Positions 1 through 6,400 of a DNA stretch of 6,400 nt are shown here, piece by piece (position 1 is the stretch's first letter; every line of letters begins with the position of its first letter). Below the pieces are notes generated by a model. The model was not told the DNA's origin and made no database searches. It saw only the letters and a program-made list of their open reading frames with translations. This DNA comes from Candidatus Binatota bacterium. GTDB taxonomy: Bacteria; Desulfobacterota; Binatia; Bin18. Made by a program: the position numbers and the translations under genes. The stretch is from positions 1 to 6,400 of the forward strand of contig WTHE01000731.1 of the NCBI GenBank assembly GCA_011523315.1. Direction: 5' to 3'.

Positions 1-975
1 AATATCGGCTGCGGCCACGCCGGCATCCTTGAGGGCCTGGCGACACGGGACCAGGGTGCGGGCGATAATATCGTCGACCGCCGACTCCAGCTCATGGCGA
101 CTGAGGGACTGCTCGAAGGCGATCCCTCTGTCGGGCAGGCTGAGCGACAGCCGGGTCTGGGGCTGGGCCGACAGGGCCTGCTTGGCCGCTTTGGCCGCAG
201 CCTGAGCCTGACTCAAGACCTGGGGGTCGTTTCGCAAATCTTCGGCCAGTTCACTGAGCACAAAGCGCTCGGCCAGGCGCTGGTCCACATCATCGCCGCC
301 GAGTCGGGTATCCCCGTTGGTCGCCAGCACCTCAAAAATACCCGTGTGAAGGCGCAGAATAGAAATGTCAAAGGTCCCGCCGCCAAAATCATACACGGCA
401 ATCAGGCCCTCTTCCTGCTTGTCCAGACCGTAGGCCAGCGAGGCTGCGGTGGGCTCGTTGACCAGACGAATGACCTCCAGGCCGGCCAGCCGGCCAGCGT
501 CCTTGGTAGCTTGGCGCTGCGAGTCGTTGAAGTAGGCCGGAACCGTAATTACGACCTTTTTGATCGGTTCGTGCAGGGCCGCCTCAGCCCGTTGGCGGAG
601 ATCGCGCAGGATGGCGGCAGAAATCTCGGGTGGGGTATAGCTGCGATCATGCACGGCAAAGCGGACGATGGCCTGGTTTTCCTTCTCGCCGTCGTCCGGG
701 ACAAACGCGTAGCGCCGACGGTCCTCGTCGCTGACATGCTCCATGCCCAGGCCCATGAAACGCTTGACCGAGCGTAGCGTGGTCAGGGGATGGGCGGCCT
801 CGCGGAGGGCGGCCTGGGCGCCGACCAGAGACGTGCCGTCGGGCAGAAAGCTGACCACCGACGGCAACAAGCCGCTGTCGGTGTGGGCATCGGTCAGCAC
901 CCGCGGGGTCTCCCCGTCGATGTAGGCGATCAGGCTGTTGGTGGTTCCCAGATCAATACCGACTATGCGTTCCAC
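1..975 (-). CDS. hscA: Fe-S cluster assembly chaperone HscA (Hsp70 family), 5' part, cut by window edge
   Basis: Specialised Hsp70 that, with HscB, uses ATP to release iron-sulfur clusters from the IscU scaffold in the cytoplasm. 325 codons are open to the window edge, about half of the roughly 616 residues of E. coli HscA, so this is most of the nucleotide-binding domain; the client-binding domain is outside. Visible motifs: phosphate-1 loop GIDLGTTNSL (6-15), catalytic-type Lys71 in RSVKRFMG, VPAYFNDSQRQATKDAGRLAG (145-165), NEPTAA (173-178), phosphate-2 loop DFGGGTFD (196-203) and LGGDD (225-229). The stretch around 190-222 (IAVYDFGGGTFDISILRL, then FEVLAT) and the visible C-terminal CRQALKDAGV follow E. 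coli HscA more closely than DnaK, and the position after hscB agrees. The start is GTG at 975, because the Hsp70 core begins six residues later and no better start is in frame; the N-terminal extension of E. coli HscA is absent. It overlaps the end of hscB by 13 bp, suggesting translational coupling. Family and subfamily are secure; the exact start is less so. Confidence 0.95.
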   Translation of the reverse strand, partial: MERIVGIDLGTTNSLIAYIDGETPRVLTDAHTDSGLLPSVVSFLPDGTSLVGAQAALREAAHPLTTLRSVKRFMGLGMEHVSDEDRRRYAFVPDDGEKENQAIVRFAVHDRSYTPPEISAAILRDLRQRAEAALHEPIKKVVITVPAYFNDSQRQATKDAGRLAGLEVIRLVNEPTAASLAYGLDKQEEGLIAVYDFGGGTFDISILRLHTGIFEVLATNGDTRLGGDDVDQRLAERFVLSELAEDLRNDPQVLSQAQAAAKAAKQALSAQPQTRLSLSLPDRGIAFEQSLSRHELESAVDDIIARTLVPCRQALKDAGVAAADI

Positions 976-1625
976 GATACCTCGTTTTCCTTTTCCACAT
1001 CCCGTAAGAGGGTCCGCAGATAGGCCAGCTCAGACAGGACGCTTTTCAACTCGGCCAGCAGGGCGGATGTCTCAGGCGAATCATCATGCCAGCGAGAAAA
1101 ATTCCGGGTCAGGGCAGCCTGGGTTTGCGCCCGTTGCTCTTCGAGCTGGGTTCGCAGCTGGCTCAGGGCGTTGTCCACCTCGGCCTGTTTGCCCGCCCGG
1201 CGGGCGTCGCGCAGCTCTTCGAGCTGTTCCTGGACCGCAAAGACCAGACTGGCCAGTTGGGGCGGCACCCGGTTATTGTTCGCGCCGAGCTTTTCGCCGT
1301 GGAGTTCCAGCCAGTACACCCCGCGCTGGGCGGGGTCGCGCAAGGTCCGGTAGGCGCGGTTGATGATCGCGCTGTTGTGCAGGCTGGCCTCGCGTTCCTG
1401 GGCGCTGGCGGTCTGGTACAGGTCGGGATGGAGACGACGGCTCAGCTCATAGTAGCGGCTGGACAGGGCGGATTCATCGAGCGCCGGGTTCCGCTCCACC
1501 CCCAGAACCCGAAAGTAGTCAAGGTCGGTCGGCAACGGCTGGACCGCCCCACAGCGCGAACACAGCAGCGCGACCGGGACCTCGCTCTGGCAGCGCCAGC
1601 AGCGGATCGTCTCAGGGGTGGTCAT
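963..1625 (-). CDS. hscB: Fe-S co-chaperone HscB (Hsc20, J-domain protein) with N-terminal four-cysteine module
   Basis: J-domain co-chaperone that binds the IscU scaffold and stimulates the HscA ATPase. 220 residues, longer than the 171 of E. coli HscB. Residues 9-25 hold two CxxC pairs (C9/C12 in CWRC and C22/C25 in CSRC), a zinc-finger-like module found in human HSCB and some bacteria but not in E. coli. The J domain covers about 36-105, opening with DYFRVLGVERNP and carrying HPD at 66-68, then NRAYRTLRDPAQRGVYWLEL (89-108), the typical Hsc20 signature. Residues 120-211 are the predicted helical C-terminal domain that contacts IscU (EQLEEL at 133-138; Y202 sits about where E. coli has F153, by eye). 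The ATG at 1625 keeps the cysteine module. The 24 bp between iscA and this gene contain no Shine-Dalgarno-like purine run (the gap is pyrimidine-rich), so translation may depend on coupling to iscA. The IscU client is not encoded beside it. Confidence 0.95.
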   Translation of the reverse strand: MTTPETIRCWRCQSEVPVALLCSRCGAVQPLPTDLDYFRVLGVERNPALDESALSSRYYELSRRLHPDLYQTASAQEREASLHNSAIINRAYRTLRDPAQRGVYWLELHGEKLGANNNRVPPQLASLVFAVQEQLEELRDARRAGKQAEVDNALSQLRTQLEEQRAQTQAALTRNFSRWHDDSPETSALLAELKSVLSELAYLRTLLRDVEKENEVSWNA

Positions 1626-1649
1626 GGGAACGAGAGCAGGGGAGAATCG

Positions 1650-1991
1650 CTACACCGAGAAAGAGCTGCCACAGCCGCACGAGCGTTTCACGTTGGGGTT
1701 GTTGAGCTTGAACCCGGAGTCCATCAGGCTCTCGGAGTAGTCCAGCTCGGTGCCTCGGAGATACAGAAAACTCTTGCGGTCAACCAGAACTTTGACGTTC
1801 TCACGCTCGAACACCCGGTCGCCGTTGCGTTCGGCGTCGAGATTCATTTTGTACGACAGCCCGGAACACCCGCCGCCCACGACTTTCACCCGCAGGCCGT
1901 GCCCCTCCACGCCCTGCTGGCTGAGCAGGGCGTGGATCTTCTGCACCGCGTTGTCGCTGATACCAATTTTCAGTTTTGAAGGCTGTGCCAT
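1650..1991 (-). CDS. iscA: A-type iron-sulfur carrier protein IscA
   Basis: Small cytoplasmic HesB/IscA-family protein (113 residues, usual length about 107-115) that carries Fe-S clusters from the scaffold to apo-proteins. The three metal-binding cysteines are present: C42 in GGGCSG, and C105 and C107 in the terminal SCGCGSSF. Other family marks are NNPNVK (97-102) and the near-complete spacing of about 63 residues between the first cysteine and the CGC pair. The ATG at 1991 is chosen over longer in-frame extensions because a good ribosome site precedes it and the family fold starts here (KLKIGISDNAV). The location between iscS and hscB says IscA; by sequence alone the end SSFSV also resembles ErpA, so an A-type carrier with ErpA-like role cannot be excluded. 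It sits directly after iscS, in the place where iscU would be expected first. Confidence 0.93.
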   Translation of the reverse strand: MAQPSKLKIGISDNAVQKIHALLSQQGVEGHGLRVKVVGGGCSGLSYKMNLDAERNGDRVFERENVKVLVDRKSFLYLRGTELDYSESLMDSGFKLNNPNVKRSCGCGSSFSV

Positions 1992-1996
1992 GGCGT

Positions 1997-2003
1997 CTTC
2001 CTC
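1997..2003 (-). promoter_or_regulatory. Ribosome binding site of iscA, overlapping the iscS stop codon
   Basis: Minus-strand GAGGAAG lies 5 bases before the ATG at 1991 (7 bases counted from the AGGA core). Its first two bases, GA, are part of the TGA stop codon of iscS. It decides the iscA start and makes coupling of iscS and iscA translation likely. Confidence 0.8.
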
Positions 2004-3222
2004 AGGCGGTTTTCCACTGCACGGACTTGAGGTCAATCCCCTCTTTGGCCATCTCGTACAGCGGCGACAGATCGCGCAGCCGCTGCACAACCTCGACGAT
2101 GCGCTTGGCCACGATATCGACCTCCGCCTCGGTGTTGAAGCGGCCCAGCCCGAACCGAATCGAGGTGTGGGCCAGCTCTTCTCCCACCCCCAGCGCCTTC
2201 AACACATACGAAGGCTCGAGGGTCGCCGAGGTGCAGGCCGACCCGGACGACAGCGCCACATCCTTGTTGATGCCCATCAGCAGCGATTCGCCCTCCACAT
2301 ACGAAAAGCTCAGGTTCAGGTTGCCGGGCAGGCGCTGGGTCGGATGTCCGTTCAGGTAGACTTCTTCGAGTTCCCCGGTGATGCCGTCGTGCAGCCGTGT
2401 GCGCAAACCGATGAGCTTCGCCGCCTCGGTCTCCAGCTCCTGGACGGCCAGCTGACACGCCTTACCGAAGCCGACGATGCCGGGCACGTTCAGGGTGCCG
2501 GACCGCATGCCGCGTTCGTGCCCACCACCGTCGATGATCGGGGTGAGCCGCACCCGCGGACCTCTGGCCCGCACGTACAGGGCGCCGCAGCCTTTGGGAC
2601 CGTAGAGCTTATGGGCGCTCAGGGACAACAGGTCGATGCCGTCCTGCCCGACATCCATCGGGATTTTCCCCACCCCCTGGGTCGCGTCACAGTGGAACAG
2701 CACACCCCGGTCTTTGGCAATCCGGCCGATCTCCCGCACCGGATGCAGGGTGCCGATTTCGTTGTTGGCGGCCATGATGGAGATCAGCACGGTGTTGTCG
2801 GTGATGGCGCTGGCCACGTCATCCGGGCTGACCATGCCGTATTGATCGACCGGCAGATAGGTTACCTCGGCCTTGCCCGCCCGTTCCAACGCCTTACACG
2901 AGTCGAGCACCGCCTTGTGTTCGGTCACACACGTGATGACGTGGTTGCCCTTGTCCTTATAGAACTCGGCCACGCCCTTGATGGCCAGATTGTCGGACTC
3001 TGTCGCGCCGCTGGTAAAGATGATTTCCTTGGGCTTGGCGCCGATGGCCTGGGCAATCTGGCTGCGGGCGGTATCGACGGCTTCTTCGGCCGTCCAGCCA
3101 AAAGGATGGTTGCGGCTGGCGGCATTGCCAAAGTGTTCGTTGAAGTACGGCAGCATAGCCTCCAACACCCGTGGATCCATCGGGGTGGTGGCCTGGTTGT
3201 CCATATAGATCGGCTGTGGCAT
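2002..3222 (-). CDS. iscS: Cysteine desulfurase IscS
   Basis: PLP-dependent enzyme that takes sulfur from L-cysteine as a persulfide, giving alanine, and hands it to Fe-S scaffolds and other acceptors. 406 residues from the ATG at 3222 (E. coli IscS has 404). Visible active-site features: the N-terminal YMDNQATTP, SGATESDN (71-78), H102 in TEHKAVLD which stacks on PLP, NNEIG (153-157), D179 and Q182 in DATQGVGK, PLP lysine K205 in SAHK, GGGHERGMRSGT (232-243), and catalytic C330 in SSGSACTSATLEPS. The mobile Cys loop is short-gapped as in group I (IscS/NifS) enzymes, not SufS. The C-terminal end, LRDLSPLYEMAKEGIDL followed by a Trp at 403, matches the E. coli tail that docks IscU. A GTG at 3237 would add five residues, but GAGGA sits 8 bases before the ATG, so the ATG is preferred. 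First gene of the ISC cluster, with a promoter just upstream. Confidence 0.97.
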   Translation of the reverse strand: MPQPIYMDNQATTPMDPRVLEAMLPYFNEHFGNAASRNHPFGWTAEEAVDTARSQIAQAIGAKPKEIIFTSGATESDNLAIKGVAEFYKDKGNHVITCVTEHKAVLDSCKALERAGKAEVTYLPVDQYGMVSPDDVASAITDNTVLISIMAANNEIGTLHPVREIGRIAKDRGVLFHCDATQGVGKIPMDVGQDGIDLLSLSAHKLYGPKGCGALYVRARGPRVRLTPIIDGGGHERGMRSGTLNVPGIVGFGKACQLAVQELETEAAKLIGLRTRLHDGITGELEEVYLNGHPTQRLPGNLNLSFSYVEGESLLMGINKDVALSSGSACTSATLEPSYVLKALGVGEELAHTSIRFGLGRFNTEAEVDIVAKRIVEVVQRLRDLSPLYEMAKEGIDLKSVQWKTA

Positions 3223-3230
3223 GGCTGAAA

Positions 3231-3235
3231 TCCTC
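3231..3235 (-). promoter_or_regulatory. Ribosome binding site of iscS
   Basis: Minus-strand GAGGA is followed by 8 bases and then ATG at 3222. This spacing supports the ATG and not the in-frame GTG at 3237, which would lie upstream of the site. Confidence 0.75.
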
Positions 3236-3244
3236 ACACGCTCA

Positions 3245-3297
3245 TGGGGGAATCCGGTAAAGTGGACTCTATAGGTCGAAGATAAAACGTTCCCCCA
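3245..3297. repeat. 8-bp inverted repeat around the isc core promoter
   Basis: TGGGGGAA at 3245-3252 is the exact reverse complement of TTCCCCCA at 3290-3297, with 37 bases between. One arm lies in the spacer between the -35 and -10 boxes, the other in the leader of iscS. It could be an operator pair or chance; only one arm would be in the transcript, so an RNA hairpin in the isc leader is not expected (a transcript reading through from uvrA could form one). Confidence 0.4.
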
Positions 3298-3307
3298 GAG
3301 CTGTCAA
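3279..3307 (-). promoter_or_regulatory. Predicted sigma70-type promoter of the isc operon
   Basis: On the minus strand a perfect -35 box TTGACA (3307-3302) is followed by a 17-base spacer and the -10 box TATCTT (3284-3279), which matches 4 of 6 consensus bases including the three most conserved. Transcription would start near 3272, giving a leader of about 50 bases before iscS. The box lies in the 105-bp gap between uvrA and iscS, the only such gap in the window, so position and sequence agree. I see no clear IscR-type operator here, though I cannot exclude an Rrf2-family site in the AT-richer stretch about 3261-3290. Confidence 0.7.
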
Positions 3308-3327
3308 GCTGGCGCGGTCAAGCGGCC

Positions 3328-5808
<2,481 letters not shown>

Positions 5809-5826
5809 GAGCCGAGGAGAGCCAAG

Positions 5827-6400
5827 TCAGGGCTGACGTCGCCAGGCCAGGACCGGCCGGCGCGCCGCGCGGGTTTCATCCAGACGCCCCACCGGCGTCG
5901 AAGCCGGCGCGGCTTTCAGCGCCTCGGGTTCGTCCTGGGCCTCGCGGGCAATGGCCAGCAGCGCGTCGGCAAAGGCGTCGAGCGTCTCTTTGGTCTCGGT
6001 TTCGGTTGGCTCCATCATCAGCGCGCCGCTGACCACCAGCGGGAAATAGATCGTCGGGGCGTAAAAGCCGTAATCGAGCAGGCGCTTGGCGATATCCAGG
6101 GTCTTGACCCCGGTGTGCTGAAAGGAACGGTCGGAAAACACACACTCGTGCAGGCACGGCGAGGCCGAGGCCAGCTGATAGGTGGACTCCAGGCGTTTGC
6201 GCACATAGTTGGCGTTCAGGACGGCCATCCGGGTGGCCTGGCTGAGCCCGTCGCCGCCCATGGCCAGGATGTAGGCATAGGCGCGGACCAGGATGCCGAA
6301 ATTCCCGAAAAAGGACCGTATACGGCCGATTGAGCGCGGGAAATCCTCACTCCAGCGATAGCGCTGCCCCTCGGCCACCACGCGCGGCAGCGGTAAATAC
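5827..6400 (-). CDS. gcvPB: Glycine dehydrogenase (decarboxylating) subunit 2, 3' part, cut by window edge
   Basis: Subunit 2 of the two-subunit P-protein of the glycine cleavage system. P-protein decarboxylates glycine with PLP and passes the aminomethyl group to lipoylated GcvH. The last 190 residues are in the window (full subunit is about 480-500); the PLP-binding lysine lies in the missing upstream part. The visible region carries GRIRSFFGNFGILVRAYAYI, AVLNANYVRKRL, CLHECVFS, GVKTLDIAKRLLDYGF, TIYFPLVV and MEPTETETKETLDAF, all typical of the C-terminal domain of GcvP proteins. The lead-in PLPRVVAEGQRYRW (right after the edge) and the end RLDETRAARRPVLAW are features of the split form (GcvPB), not of the single-chain 957-residue enzyme. 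Stop TGA at 5827-5829. gcvPA would be expected just beyond the right edge. uvrA follows after 18 bp in the same direction, so the two are likely co-transcribed, though no functional link is known. Confidence 0.95.
   Translation of the reverse strand, partial: YLPLPRVVAEGQRYRWSEDFPRSIGRIRSFFGNFGILVRAYAYILAMGGDGLSQATRMAVLNANYVRKRLESTYQLASASPCLHECVFSDRSFQHTGVKTLDIAKRLLDYGFYAPTIYFPLVVSGALMMEPTETETKETLDAFADALLAIAREAQDEPEALKAAPASTPVGRLDETRAARRPVLAWRRQP

Noticed and set aside
94..777. Plus-strand open frame of 227 codons opposite hscA
   Set aside because: The minus strand here encodes an uninterrupted Hsp70 domain with all motifs; the plus-strand frame is an antisense artefact.
1992..2090. Longer IscA reading frame starting upstream inside iscS
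   Set aside because: The extra 33 residues are an out-of-frame reading of the iscS 3' end; the ATG at 1991 has a good ribosome site and matches the family length.
1750..3228. Long plus-strand open frame of 492 codons opposite iscS and iscA
   Set aside because: It mirrors two well-conserved genes on the minus strand in GC-rich DNA; its translation shows no recognisable domain and is rich in Arg, Gly, His and Gln as expected of an antisense frame.
3223..3237. GTG start five codons upstream of the chosen iscS ATG
   Set aside because: The GAGGA ribosome site lies between the GTG and the ATG, so only the ATG is served by it, and the ATG gives the normal N-terminus.
3270..3275. Alternative -10 box TATAGA on the minus strand
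   Set aside because: It lies 28 bases from TTGACA, and no reasonable -35 box lies about 17 bases upstream of it.
3303..3323. Direct repeat GTCAAGC at 3303-3309 and 3317-3323 (14-bp period), giving two TTGAC-like boxes
   Set aside because: Only 7 bp long with two copies; the upstream copy has no fitting -10 box, so it is most likely chance.

Overview
All six genes in this window lie on the minus strand. In the direction of transcription, from high to low coordinates, they are: the 3' end of gcvPB (glycine dehydrogenase subunit 2), uvrA, a 105-bp gap holding a strong-looking sigma70-type promoter, then iscS, iscA, hscB and the first half of hscA, which runs off the left edge. DNA is GC-rich throughout and coding density is very high, so long open frames on the plus strand are mirror images of the real genes. 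There are no RNA genes, insertion sequences, CRISPR arrays or other mobile DNA that I can see.

The right part (about 3328-6400) pairs a glycine cleavage gene with a nucleotide excision repair gene, only 18 bp apart and probably on one transcript. A split P-protein (gcvPA/gcvPB) occurs in many bacteria outside the Gammaproteobacteria. Together with high GC and an HscB bearing an N-terminal four-cysteine module, it suggests a free-living, perhaps uncultivated, bacterium of a deltaproteobacteria-like or neighbouring phylum. That placement is a weak inference.

The left part (1-3307) is an ISC iron-sulfur cluster operon. IscS supplies sulfane sulfur from cysteine, IscA is an A-type carrier, and HscB/HscA form the J-protein/Hsp70 pair that releases clusters from the scaffold. 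The genes are tightly packed: 10 bp between iscS and iscA, 24 bp between iscA and hscB, and a 13-bp overlap of hscB with hscA. The scaffold gene iscU, normally between iscS and iscA, is not there, and iscR is not upstream; uvrA occupies that side.

The two points most worth a second look are the missing iscU in an operon that keeps the IscU-dedicated chaperones and an IscS with the IscU-docking tail, and a UvrA of 826 residues. That UvrA keeps its UvrB-binding domain but lacks almost exactly the roughly 110-residue insertion domain. Otherwise this is housekeeping DNA, and I see no sign of a wholly new system.
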